DNA from: Enterobacter genomosp. O
GTDB lineage: Bacteria > Pseudomonadota > Gammaproteobacteria > Enterobacterales > Enterobacteriaceae
NCBI RefSeq assembly: GCF_001022965.1
Contig: NZ_LECZ01000020.1
Span: forward strand, 1-64,000
Direction of reading: 5' to 3'
DNA: 64,000 nt
In this document: positions 28,221 to 40,220 of the stretch, piece after piece
How the letters are laid out: each line of letters opens with the position of its first letter
How positions within the stretch are numbered: the stretch's first letter is position 1
Notes under the pieces: model-generated
What the model was told of the DNA's origin: nothing
Seen by the model: only the letters and a program-made list of their open reading frames with translations
Database searches by the model: none
Program-made: the position numbers and the translations under genes

Positions 28221-29224
28221 TGAATCGTAAGGGCATCATCGCCGCAGGCAATATGCTGGTGGATCACGTGCATCAGATCGTGCAGTGGCCGGAGCGCGGC
28301 TGGCTGGCGGAAATCACCCACAGCGAACGCTCCACCGGCGGCGCGCCGCTCAACGTCCTGCTGACGCTGGCAAAAATGCACGTTGGCCTGCCGCTGCAGG
28401 CGGTGGGGCTGATTGGCGAAGATGGCGACGGAGATTACATCCTGGCGATGCTCGACCAGTACCACGTCAACCGCCAGCGCGTGCAGCGCACCACCTTTGC
28501 CCCGACTTCCATGTCGCAGGTCATGACCGATCCCAGCGGACAGCGCACCTTCTTCCACTCGCCGGGCGCCAACCGCCTGCTGGATCTTCCCGCCTTCGAT
28601 CGCTTAGACGAATCGATGAAGATCTTCCATCTCGGCTACCTGCTACTGCTCGACAGCCTGGATATGCCCGATGACGAGTTCGGCACCCGCAGCGCGCGGC
28701 TGCTGGCGCAGATGCGCGACCAGGGGTATGAAACCTCGCTCGACCTGGTGTCCCGCAAGGGCGACCCGCGCTACCAGCCGCTGGTGCTCCCTGCCCTGCG
28801 CCATCTCGACTATCTGGTGATTAACGAGCTGGAAGCCGGCGAGTTTAGCGGCCTGACAATGCGTGACGAAAACGACGCCCCGCACATCGCCCATATCGCA
28901 GAAGCCGCGGCGCAGCTGCTGGCCGCCGGCGTTCGCCAGCGGGTGGTGATCCACTGTCCTGAAGGGGCATGGGGAGAAGCACGCGGTGAAGAAGGTCGCT
29001 GGATCCCGTCATGGATGCTGGAACAGGAAGAGATTATCGGCAGCGTCGGCGCGGGTGATGCTTTCTGTGCAGGTTTTTTATATGGCTGCCATGAATCGCT
29101 GCCGCTTGCGGAGAGTATTTATCTGGCACACGCCTGCGCGCGGGCTAGCCTGCTGGCCGCCAATGCGATCGACGGCGCGAAAACGCTGGCCGAGCTGCAG
29201 CTGTTTATCAAAGAGAATACTTAG
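28220..29224 (+). CDS. PfkB-family carbohydrate kinase
   Basis: Ribokinase-fold kinase of 334 residues. The N-terminal Gly-rich motif STGGAPLNVLLTLAK (about 38-52) and the C-terminal SVGAGDAFCAGFLYG with catalytic-base Asp280 are intact, together with NELEAGEFSGL. It probably phosphorylates the ketose from the isomerase, at C1 if the aldolase uses ketose 1-phosphates. It starts one base before the aldolase stop ends and finishes tail-to-tail with the response-regulator gene, overlapping by four bases. Confidence 0.88.
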   Translation: MNRKGIIAAGNMLVDHVHQIVQWPERGWLAEITHSERSTGGAPLNVLLTLAKMHVGLPLQAVGLIGEDGDGDYILAMLDQYHVNRQRVQRTTFAPTSMSQVMTDPSGQRTFFHSPGANRLLDLPAFDRLDESMKIFHLGYLLLLDSLDMPDDEFGTRSARLLAQMRDQGYETSLDLVSRKGDPRYQPLVLPALRHLDYLVINELEAGEFSGLTMRDENDAPHIAHIAEAAAQLLAAGVRQRVVIHCPEGAWGEARGEEGRWIPSWMLEQEEIIGSVGAGDAFCAGFLYGCHESLPLAESIYLAHACARASLLAANAIDGAKTLAELQLFIKENT

Positions 29225-29955
29225 GCCGCTTTCTCGCTATGGGATACATCGGTGGCAAACACGTAACCCAGCCCACGAATGGTTTTGATGAGGGCTGGCT
29301 GGTGCGGGTTAGCCTCGATCTTCCGGCGCAGGCGCATGATCAACACGTCGATAGTGCGATCGAACACCTCGGCGCTTTCGCTGTGGGTCAGCTCAAGTAG
29401 CCGATCGCGGCTCAGCACCCGGCGGGCATTTTGCGTGAGCGCCAGCAGCAAGCCGTACTCGCCCTGGGTTAAGGGCACGGTATTCCGCTGCGGATCGCTC
29501 AGCTCGCAGCGGGTGGTATCGAGCGTCCATCCGTTAAAAGCAATGCCCGCCACGGGCGCTGCCGGGACTTCTGCGGCAAGCACGCCCGTCCGGCGCAGTA
29601 CCGCTTTCACGCGGGCGACCACCACGCGCGGGTTGAACGGTTTGCCAATATAATCGTCGGCCCCCATCTCCAGCCCTACCACCACGTCTGACTCACTGCC
29701 CAGCCCGGTTAACATCACAACCGGTAGCGCCGGGCGCTGCTTTTGCAGCTGCAGCAGAACCTGCAGGCCGTTGATATCCGGCAGCATCATATCCAGCAGG
29801 ACAAGCGCGATATCTGGCTCCTGCTGTACCCGGCGCAGCGCATCCTGGCCGTTATGGCAGACAAGCACGCTAAAGACGTGCTCGCTCAGCACGTCCTGAA
29901 GCAGTTCGCAGACTGCCGTATCGTCATCTACCACCAGAATCGCCGGTTTCATCAT
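29221..29955 (-). CDS. OmpR/PhoB-type response regulator of the sugar island
   Basis: DNA-binding regulator of 244 residues. The receiver domain (about 1-120) has the acidic pocket VVDDD, phospho-acceptor Asp55 (LVLLDMMLPD), Thr in MLTG and Lys105 (GADDYIGKPF). The winged-helix domain (about 145-235) has LTQGEYGLLLALTQNARRVLSRDRLLEL and IDVLIMRLRRKIE. It converges on the sugar operon, and its promoter faces fdhF. It is the likely partner of the hybrid kinase at the other end of the island, although the two are separated by 6.3 kb. The start may be the first or second Met. Confidence 0.88.
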   Translation of the reverse strand: MMKPAILVVDDDTAVCELLQDVLSEHVFSVLVCHNGQDALRRVQQEPDIALVLLDMMLPDINGLQVLLQLQKQRPALPVVMLTGLGSESDVVVGLEMGADDYIGKPFNPRVVVARVKAVLRRTGVLAAEVPAAPVAGIAFNGWTLDTTRCELSDPQRNTVPLTQGEYGLLLALTQNARRVLSRDRLLELTHSESAEVFDRTIDVLIMRLRRKIEANPHQPALIKTIRGLGYVFATDVSHSEKAA

Positions 29956-30069
29956 ATGCTTCCGTCAGGGGATTATGTTAAGTCTGAACCATTCTGCCGT
30001 CGGCTCCAGTCAAATAGGTTTTTCAGTGACGGAAATTCAACCCATGTCACATCCGCTGCCCTGTCGACA

Positions 30070-30083
30070 CGTCAATTTTGACG
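30070..30083. promoter_or_regulatory. Palindrome upstream of fdhF, candidate FhlA site
   Basis: CGTCAATTTTGACG is a perfect inverted repeat about 80 bases before the sigma-54 promoter, next to a second palindrome TGTCGACA at 30062-30069. The place fits an FhlA upstream activating sequence; the match to the FhlA consensus was not verified. Confidence 0.4.
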
Positions 30084-30154
30084 ATTCGCTGCTTTTGGTC
30101 AGCGTTTTCACCGCAAATGGGCCGTAAAGTCTACGCATACCCACACTAAAAACA

Positions 30155-30170
30155 TGGCATAGAAGCTGCA
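30155..30170 (+). promoter_or_regulatory. Sigma-54 promoter of fdhF
   Basis: TGGCATAGAAGCTGCA has GG at -24 (30156-30157) and GC at -12 (30168-30169) separated by exactly ten bases, the RpoN spacing. E. coli fdhF is transcribed from such a promoter under FhlA and formate. Confidence 0.85.
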
Positions 30171-30208
30171 TAGTGGGTGCGAACGATTCGATTAACTGGA
30201 GCAGACTG

Positions 30209-32356
30209 ATGAAAAAAGTCGTCACGGTTTGCCCTTATTGTGCCTCAGGTTGCAAGATCCACCTGGTGGTCGATAACGGCAAAATCGTCCGGGCGGAGGC
30301 CGCACAGGGGAAAACCAACCAGGGTACGCTATGCCTGAAAGGTTACTACGGCTGGGATTTTATTAACGATACCCAAATCCTCACCCCGCGCCTGAAAACC
30401 CCAATGATCCGCCGCGAGCGCGGCGGCAAGCTTGAAGCCGTCAGCTGGAACGAGGCGCTCGATTACGTCGCCACGCGCCTTAGCGCCATCAAGGCCAAGT
30501 ATGGCCCGGATGCGATTCAGACCACCGGCTCTTCACGCGGGACGGGGAATGAAACTAACTATGTGATGCAAAAATTCGCGCGCGCCGTTATTGGTACCAA
30601 TAACGTCGACTGCTGCGCTCGCGTCTGACACGGCCCATCGGTTGCAGGTCTGCACCAGTCGGTCGGTAACGGCGCAATGAGTAATGCCATCAACGAAATA
30701 GACAACACCGATCTGGTGTTTATTTTCGGCTATAACCCGGCGGATTCTCACCCTATCGTCGCGAACCACGTTATTCGCGCTAAGCAGAACGGGGCGAAAA
30801 TCATCGTCTGCGATCCGCGAAAAATCGAAACCGCGCGCATTGCGGACATGCATATTGCATTGAAAAACGGCTCGAACATCGCGCTGTTGAACGCAATGGG
30901 GCACGTCATTATTGAGGAGAACCTGTACGACCAGGCGTTCGTCGCCACCCGTACGGAAGGCTTTGAAGAGTATCGGAAAATTGTCGAAGGCTATACGCCA
31001 GAGTCCGTCGAAGCGATAACCGGCGTTAGCGCGCAGGAGATCCGTCAGGCGGCGCGGATGTATGCGGCCGCGAAAACCGCCGCCATCCTGTGGGGCATGG
31101 GCGTGACCCAGTTCTATCAGGGCGTGGAAACGGTGCGCTCTCTGACGAGTCTCGCGATGCTGACCGGCAATCTGGGCAAGGCGCACGTTGGTGTGAACCC
31201 GGTACGCGGTCAGAATAACGTTCAGGGTGCCTGCGATATGGGCGCGCTGCCGGATACCTATCCGGGCTATCAGTACGTCAAGTTCCCGGAAAATCGCGAG
31301 AAATTCGCGAAGGCCTGGGGCGTAGATAGCCTGCCGGAGCATACCGGGTACCGCATCAGCGAGCTGCCGCACCGCGCGGCGCACGGCGAAGTGCGTGCGG
31401 CCTACATCATGGGTGAAGACCCGCTTCAGACCGACGCCGAGCTGTCTGCGGTGCGCAAAGGGTTTGAGGATCTGGAGCTGGTGATTGTCCAGGATATCTT
31501 TATGACCAAAACCGCGGCGGCGGCGGATGTGATTTTACCGTCGACCTCCTGGGGCGAGCATGAAGGTGTCTACACGGCGGCAGACCGCGGCTTCCAGCGC
31601 TTCTTTAAGGCGGTTGAACCGAAGTGGGATCTGAAAACGGACTGGCAGATCATTAGTGAAATCGCCACCCGTATGGGTTACCCGATGCACTACAACAACA
31701 CCCAGGAAATCTGGGACGAGTTGCGTCACCTGTGTCCGGACTTCACCGGCGCGACCTATGAAAAAATGGGTGAGCTGGGGTACATCCAGTGGCCATGTCG
31801 GGATGAGTCAGAGACCGACCAGGGAACGTCGTATCTCTTTAAAGAGAAATTCGACACCCCGAATGGGCTGGCGCAGTTCTTCACCTGCGACTGGGTCGCC
31901 CCCATCGATAAACTCACCGATGAGTATCCGATGGTGCTCTCCACCGTACGCGAGGTGGGCCACTACTCCTGCCGCTCGATGACCGGCAACTGTGCCGCGC
32001 TGGCGGCGCTGGCGGATGAGCCCGGCTATGCGCAAATCAACACCGCCGACGCGGAACGCCTTGGTATTGAGGACGAAGCGCTGGTGTGGGTGAACTCGCG
32101 CAAAGGGCGGATCATCACCCGCGCCCAGGTCAGCGACCGACCCAACAAAGGGGCGGTCTACATGACCTACCAGTGGTGGATTGGCGCCTGCAACGAACTG
32201 GTGACGGAGAACTTAAGCCCGATAACTAAAACGCCGGAGTATAAATACTGCGCCGTACGCGTGGAGCCGATTGCGGATCAGCAGGCGGCGGAACAGTACG
32301 TGATCGACGAATATAACAAGCTGAAAGCCCGACTGCGCGAAAGCGCAATGGGTTGA
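30209..32356 (+). CDS. fdhF: Formate dehydrogenase H, selenocysteine-containing (in-frame TGA)
   Basis: Molybdopterin enzyme of 715 residues counting selenocysteine, the E. coli length. It oxidises formate to CO2 and feeds electrons to hydrogenase 3 in the formate hydrogenlyase complex on the cytoplasmic side. [4Fe-4S] ligands Cys8, Cys11, Cys15 and Cys42 and Lys44 are at the N-terminus. The TGA at 30626-30628 falls at codon 140 in DCCARV-Sec-HGPSVAGL, the known Sec140-His141 site. Ordinary gene finders split this into two frames. ATG 30209 follows CTGGAG. Upstream is a sigma-54 promoter; a strong terminator follows. The accessory genes selABCD are not in the window. Confidence 0.97.
30626..30665 (+). 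promoter_or_regulatory. SECIS element for Sec140 of fdhF
   Basis: The roughly 40 bases beginning with the TGA match my recollection of the E. coli fdhF SECIS hairpin almost base for base, including the GGTTGCAGGTCTGCACC stem-loop that SelB binds. Confidence 0.88.
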
Positions 32357-32381
32357 AGCCGTTAATTCATCATTGAATAAA

Positions 32382-32407
32382 GGGAGTGAAATATTCACTC
32401 CCTTTTT
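32382..32407 (+). terminator. Terminator after fdhF
   Basis: GGGAGTGA (32382-32389) pairs with TCACTCCC (32395-32402), followed by TTTTT. Confidence 0.9.
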
Positions 32408-32530
32408 ATTTCCGCTTAATTCATTAAATATATCAATTATTATTCTGGAAAGCGGCTCGCAGAAATAATGTAATTTTCACGAAAAAGAATTACATCTTTG
32501 CATTTTGATTCAGAGAGATAAGATGTGCGG

Positions 32531-32677
32531 CGGGTGCTTAAGACTTTCTGTCTTGAGCATTGTTGAGGGACAGAAAGTGGAAAGCCCCGGGAAATTTGCA
32601 TTCACCCGAGGCTACCCCTCAACTACCAACAGGTTGAGAGTAGCCTCTTATTCTTTTTTACACAAGGAGTAAAAGGC
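32531..32677 (+). promoter_or_regulatory. Hok mRNA leader with regulatory hairpins
   Basis: The leader shows the architecture of hok loci. A stem CTTAAGAC/GTCTTGAG lies at 32537-32557. A long stem at 32608-32647 has arms GAGGCTAC and GTAGCCTC plus inner arms CTCAAC and GTTGAG. The ribosome-binding site AAGGAG lies at 32664-32669. The same leader words (GAGGC.., TAGCCTCTTA, CAAGGAG) occur in plasmid R1 hok. A mok frame was not identified with confidence. Confidence 0.7.
32600..32655 (-). ncRNA. Sok-like antisense RNA (approximate limits)
   Basis: Hok loci carry a small antisense RNA complementary to the hairpin before the hok ribosome-binding site. Here the minus strand of 32600-32655 includes the strong stem-loop at 32608-32647. 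Ends and promoter are inferred from the family; nothing in the sequence fixes them. Confidence 0.4.
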
Positions 32678-32830
32678 ATGACGCCATTAAAAACTGCGTT
32701 AGGCATCGTCTTTATTATTTGCCTGACGATAGTGATCTTTACCTTTATTACTCGCGGCAGGCTCTGCGAGTTTTCAATAAAGAGTGAACATCAGGAGGTG
32801 GCGGCAAAATTAGCCTGTAAAGCAGGCTAA
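32678..32830 (+). CDS. Hok/Gef-family type I toxin
   Basis: Small membrane toxin of 50 residues. A hydrophobic helix (about residues 5-26: ALGIVFIICLTIVIFTFI) is followed by the family hallmark TRGRLCEFSIKSEHQEVAAKLA, with the conserved Cys in LCE and the HQEVAA box. Hok proteins insert in the inner membrane and depolarise the cell when the mRNA escapes its antisense RNA. The gene is below common length cut-offs. AAGGAG lies nine bases before the start. A GGGCGGAAC/GTTCCGCCC hairpin (32838-32859) follows the stop. No frameshift or truncation is seen, so the toxin looks intact. Confidence 0.9.
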   Translation: MTPLKTALGIVFIICLTIVIFTFITRGRLCEFSIKSEHQEVAAKLACKAG

Positions 32831-32837
32831 CCTCTGC

Positions 32838-32859
32838 GGGCGGAACGACAGTTCCGCCC
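32838..32859 (+). terminator. Hairpin after hok-like gene
   Basis: Nine-base perfect stem GGGCGGAAC/GTTCCGCCC with a four-base loop. No T-run follows, so it may be an mRNA 3'-end structure rather than a full intrinsic terminator. Confidence 0.6.
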
Positions 32860-32951
32860 GGCTTGTAGGATGCTGAGGTCTTAATGCACCCATTTTTTTC
32901 TTTTGCTACCGCGATTATACTGCGCGGCGTGTACCCAGATGATAAGAATCC

Positions 32952-33626
32952 ATGAAACCCATTTTTCTGTTGTTGTTATTTTTAACCTCGTTCGCTCGCG
33001 CGGATGAGATAGGCAGCCAGTACCAGAAACAGGCAGAAGCCGGCGATGCTCGTGCCCAGTATTATCTTGCCGATACGTACTTCAGCTCTGGCGACAGCAA
33101 GCAGGCGGCCCTGTGGGCTGAAAAAGCGGCAAAAGGTGGTGATGTCGATGCCATGGGGCTGCTCTCACAAATTCTCTTTACGCAGGGCGACTATCCTCAG
33201 GCTAAAGCGCTGGCGCAGCAGGCGACCATCGCGGGCAGCAAACGCGGCACCATTATGCTGGCGCGGATTTTGGTGAACACGCAGGCGGGTAAAACTGACT
33301 ATCCCCAGGCCATCAAGCTGCTGCAGACGGCTACCGAAGATATCGATAACGACTCTGCGGTCGATGCGCAAATGCTGCTGGGCCTGATTTATGCCAACGG
33401 TGTAGAAGTGGCCCAGGACGACGCCCTGGCGGCATCGTGGTTTAAGCGCAGTTCGTCTCTTTCACGCACCGGCTACGCGGAATACTGGGCAGGTATGCTG
33501 TTCCAGCAGGGTGAGAAAGGGTTTATCACGCCCAATAAACAGAAAGCGCTGTACTGGTTGAACCTGAGCTGTACCGAAGGGTTTGATACGGGATGTGAAG
33601 AGTTTGATGCGTTGAGCGGCGAGTAA
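32952..33626 (+). CDS. yjcO: Sel1-repeat protein YjcO
   Basis: Secreted protein of 224 residues (E. coli YjcO about 229). The signal peptide MKPIFLLLLFLTSFARA is followed by four to five Sel1/TPR-like repeats from about residue 25 to 215 (for example AEAGDARAQYYLADTYFSSGD and DAQMLLGLIYANGVEVAQDDALAASWF). The repeats suggest a protein-binding solenoid in the periplasm. The partner and function are unknown. The gene lies between fdhF and gltP as in E. coli. Confidence 0.9.
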   Translation: MKPIFLLLLFLTSFARADEIGSQYQKQAEAGDARAQYYLADTYFSSGDSKQAALWAEKAAKGGDVDAMGLLSQILFTQGDYPQAKALAQQATIAGSKRGTIMLARILVNTQAGKTDYPQAIKLLQTATEDIDNDSAVDAQMLLGLIYANGVEVAQDDALAASWFKRSSSLSRTGYAEYWAGMLFQQGEKGFITPNKQKALYWLNLSCTEGFDTGCEEFDALSGE

Positions 33627-33629
33627 CAT

Positions 33630-33699
33630 GTCGGGTGGCGGCTTCGCCTTACCCGACCTACAAGACCCGTAGGCCCGGTAAGCGCAGCGCCACCGGGCT
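33630..33699. repeat. REP-type inverted pair between yjcO and gltP
   Basis: TCGGGTGGCGGCTTCGCCTTACCCGA then the opposite copy GTAGGCCCGGTAAGCGC, between convergent genes. Confidence 0.9.
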
Positions 33700-33707
33700 T
33701 TATTACA

Positions 33708-35021
33708 TTACTGGTCGGCCGTCTTATCAAAACGACCCAGCACCTCGCGTTCATACGCCAGCGCTTTTTTGCGATCGAATTTGTGTTCCCACTTGGCGAT
33801 AACCAGCACCGCCAGGGCATTACCCACCACGTTCAGCGCCGTACGCGCCATGTCGAGGATACGATCCACGCCGGCGATAAACGCCAAGCCTTCCAGCGGA
33901 ATACCGACGCTGCCCAGCGTCGCCAGCAGCACCACGAACGAGACGCCCGGCACGCCTGCGATACCTTTGGACGTCACCATCAGCGTCAGTACCAGCACGA
34001 TCTCCTGCCACAGCGACAGGTCAATGCCGTACAGCTGTGCAATAAAGATAGCGGCGATACTCTGGTACAGCGTCGAACCATCCAGGTTAAAGGAGTAGCC
34101 GGTGGGCACCACGAAGCTGGTAATAGAAGCAGGCGCGCCATAAGCCTCCATCTTCTCAATAATGCGCGGCAGCACGCTCTCGGAGCTTGCCGTGGAGTAG
34201 GCCAGAATCAGCTCGTCCTTGAGGATACGGATCAGGATCCAGATACTCAGCCCGCACAGGCGCGCCACAATACCCAGCACCACCAGCGCAAAGAACAGGA
34301 TGGCGAAGTGTACCAGGATCACCAGCTTCGCCAGCGGCCACAGGGAGGCAAAACCGAAGTTGGCCACGGTGACGGCAATAAGCGCGAACACCCCGACCGG
34401 TGCGTAACGCATCACCATGTGGGTCACTTTAAACATGGTTTCGGAGATAGAGCGGAACACGGTCACCAGCGGTTCGCGGTGCGTCGCAGGCAGCGAAGAG
34501 AGTCCCAGACCGAACAGCACCGAGAAGAAGATGATAGGCAACATCTCGCCCTTCGCCATCGAGGCCACAATGTTGGTCGGTACCAGCGACAGGATCGTGC
34601 CCATCAGGCCGTGCGCATGGCTCTGCACGTCAGCGGTCGTACTTTGGTATTTCGAAATATCCACCGTTGCCAGCTGCGACATATCAATCCCGGAACCCGG
34701 CTGGAACACGTTCGCCAGCGTGATACCGAGGATGATGGCAACCGTAGTGATCACTTCGAAATAGATAATGGTTTTCGCACCAATACGTCCTAACTGCTTC
34801 GCATCGCCGACGCCCGCAATACCGACCACCAGCGTCGAGATCACAATCGGCACCACGATCATCTTGATCAGATGAATAAAGATATCCCCTGCCGGTGAGA
34901 GCAGATTCGCAATCAGCCATTCGCGGCTGTCGCTGTGATAGTGGAGGTAACTGCCCAGCAGGATGCCCAGCACAAGGGCGATTAAGATCTGCCAGGCAAG
35001 GCTCACTTTAACGTTTTTCAT
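33708..35021 (-). CDS. gltP: Glutamate/aspartate:H+ symporter GltP
   Basis: Inner-membrane carrier of 437 residues, identical in length to E. coli GltP, importing L-glutamate and L-aspartate with protons. Family landmarks include the Ser-rich motif AYSTASSESVLPRI on hairpin 1, FVVPTGYSFNLDGSTLYQS and GIAGVPGVSFVVLLATLGSVGIP. The start at 35021 (MKNVKVSLAWQILI) matches E. coli; six upstream codons are discarded. It is divergent from acs; in E. coli the nrf operon stands between them. Confidence 0.97.
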   Translation of the reverse strand: MKNVKVSLAWQILIALVLGILLGSYLHYHSDSREWLIANLLSPAGDIFIHLIKMIVVPIVISTLVVGIAGVGDAKQLGRIGAKTIIYFEVITTVAIILGITLANVFQPGSGIDMSQLATVDISKYQSTTADVQSHAHGLMGTILSLVPTNIVASMAKGEMLPIIFFSVLFGLGLSSLPATHREPLVTVFRSISETMFKVTHMVMRYAPVGVFALIAVTVANFGFASLWPLAKLVILVHFAILFFALVVLGIVARLCGLSIWILIRILKDELILAYSTASSESVLPRIIEKMEAYGAPASITSFVVPTGYSFNLDGSTLYQSIAAIFIAQLYGIDLSLWQEIVLVLTLMVTSKGIAGVPGVSFVVLLATLGSVGIPLEGLAFIAGVDRILDMARTALNVVGNALAVLVIAKWEHKFDRKKALAYEREVLGRFDKTADQ

Positions 35022-35444
35022 AGAAACTGACTTCCTCAATGAAGCGCCTTATTCATCAAAAATGCATGAATATGGGGACATACTGAAAGGGTATGAATTG
35101 TGTTGCGTTGGTTTATGGGATTTTTTAACGCGGCGTATGAGTATCATTTGCGCGGCCTGTTGCGCAAGCCTTAAAGAACGACGCATTTCACTCGAAAAAG
35201 CGGGGATGACGGGAGTTTGTCCTAATTCTGATAAATAACCTTTTGTTATAAAAAAGCTTTTTTAAACATAAATGTGAATAATCGTCAGCATAAATTATTT
35301 TCCTTCAAAGTTTCATTCGCTCATTTTTCAACCTATTCAAACAATGCGTGATCTGTAGCCCAAATAATAAACAAAGCTTGTAAAGCCCCTACAATTAACG
35401 TTTTAGTGACATATTATTAACATCTTACAAGGAGAAAAAAAGCC
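35022..35444. promoter_or_regulatory. Divergent control region between gltP and acs
   Basis: 423 A/T-rich bases. It contains the acs promoter (TACAAT, a -10 candidate near 35388) and a CRP-like sequence TGTGAATAATCGTCAG at 35273-35288, an incomplete match placed roughly where upstream CRP sites of acs act in E. coli. The acs ribosome-binding site is AAGGAG at 35429-35434. No gene is seen. Confidence 0.5.
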
Positions 35445-37403
<1,959 letters not shown>

Positions 37404-37408
37404 TTTTT

Positions 37409-37500
37409 TCTCCCTCTCCCCGTGGGAGAGGGCCGGGGTGAGGGCATCAGACCGCACCTTCCTCCCCTCACCCTAACCCTCTCCCCATAAGGGAGAGGGG
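37409..37500. repeat. Inverted pair of 'ccctctccc' repeats between acs and yjcH
   Basis: Same head-to-head arrangement and spacing as the pair between phnD and phnE. It lies inside an operon and may set acs levels apart from yjcH-actP. Confidence 0.9.
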
Positions 37501-37537
37501 ATAAAACAAACCAACCTTACCTCTGGAGATTTCTGTG

Positions 37538-39498
<1,961 letters not shown>

Positions 39499-39505
39499 GC
39501 CTTTC

Positions 39506-39530
39506 TCCCCGGTCATTCTGGCCGGGGAGC
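39506..39530. terminator. Hairpin between actP and the lrgB-like gene
   Basis: CTCCCCGG...CCGGGGAG inverted repeat with an eight- to nine-base centre lies directly after actP and just before the stop codon of the convergent gene. Confidence 0.6.
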
Positions 39531-40220
39531 TTAAAACATCACCCACGCCACCAGCGGTGCAATCAGCACCATCACCACGCCTGAGAGCATCATCACCAGG
39601 CTCGCGACAACGCCCTCCTGCTGACCCAGCTCATACGACCGTGCCGTGCCCGCGCCGTGCGATGCCGCACCAAACCCCGCGCCTTTCGCCATCCCTTCCC
39701 GAATTGAAAGCCGCAGAAAGAGCATATCGCCGACCGCCATCCCAAAGACGCCCGTCACCACCACAAACAGCGCCACCAGATCCGGCTGTCCGCCAAGCGG
39801 TTTCGCGGCGGCCAGCGCAAACGGCGTGGTCACCGAACGCACAGCCAGGCTGCGCTGAATTTCATCGGGCAGCGTAAACAGCCGCGCCAGCCAGACCGAG
39901 CTACAGACGGCCACCACCGTCGCGGTGACAACACCCGCGCTGAGCGACATCCAGTGGCGTTTAATAATATTCAGGTTGTCGTAAACGGGGACGGCAAAAG
40001 CGATGGTTGCCGGGCCGAGCAGCCACAGCAGCCAGTGGGATTCCCCAATATAGTTCTGCCAGGAGATATGCCCGAAGACCAGCATCAGCACCAGCAGGAG
40101 CGGCGTGAAGACCAGCGGCATCAGCGGCAGGGCATGAAAGCGGCGATACAGCCGCTTGTTGGCGAAGTAGATCCCCAGCGTCGCGATCAGGCACAGGACG
40201 CTTACCTGAAAGTTAGTCAT
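39531..40220 (-). CDS. LrgB/CidB-family membrane protein
   Basis: Inner-membrane protein of 229 residues with six to seven helices. Family strings include GPATIAFAVPVYDN and SVTTPFALAAAKPLGG, then GDMLFLRL and ASHGAGTARSYELGQQEG. LrgB/CidB proteins are linked to holin-like control of autolysis in Gram-positives and to pyruvate or organic-acid movement in some bacteria; the Enterobacteriaceae role is unsettled. The start at 40220 (MTNFQVS) overlaps the end of the upstream LrgA-like gene by eight bases. It lies next to acetate-use genes, but on the opposite strand. Confidence 0.85.
   Translation of the reverse strand: MTNFQVSVLCLIATLGIYFANKRLYRRFHALPLMPLVFTPLLLVLMLVFGHISWQNYIGESHWLLWLLGPATIAFAVPVYDNLNIIKRHWMSLSAGVVTATVVAVCSSVWLARLFTLPDEIQRSLAVRSVTTPFALAAAKPLGGQPDLVALFVVVTGVFGMAVGDMLFLRLSIREGMAKGAGFGAASHGAGTARSYELGQQEGVVASLVMMLSGVVMVLIAPLVAWVMF

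Noticed and set aside
30173-30628. fdhF as a pseudogene with a premature stop
   Set aside because: The TGA is the selenocysteine codon 140, with a SECIS hairpin directly after it.
33783-34793. Long plus-strand open frame (336 codons) opposite gltP
   Set aside because: Antisense shadow, His/Gln/Arg-rich low-quality protein, while gltP matches E. coli throughout.
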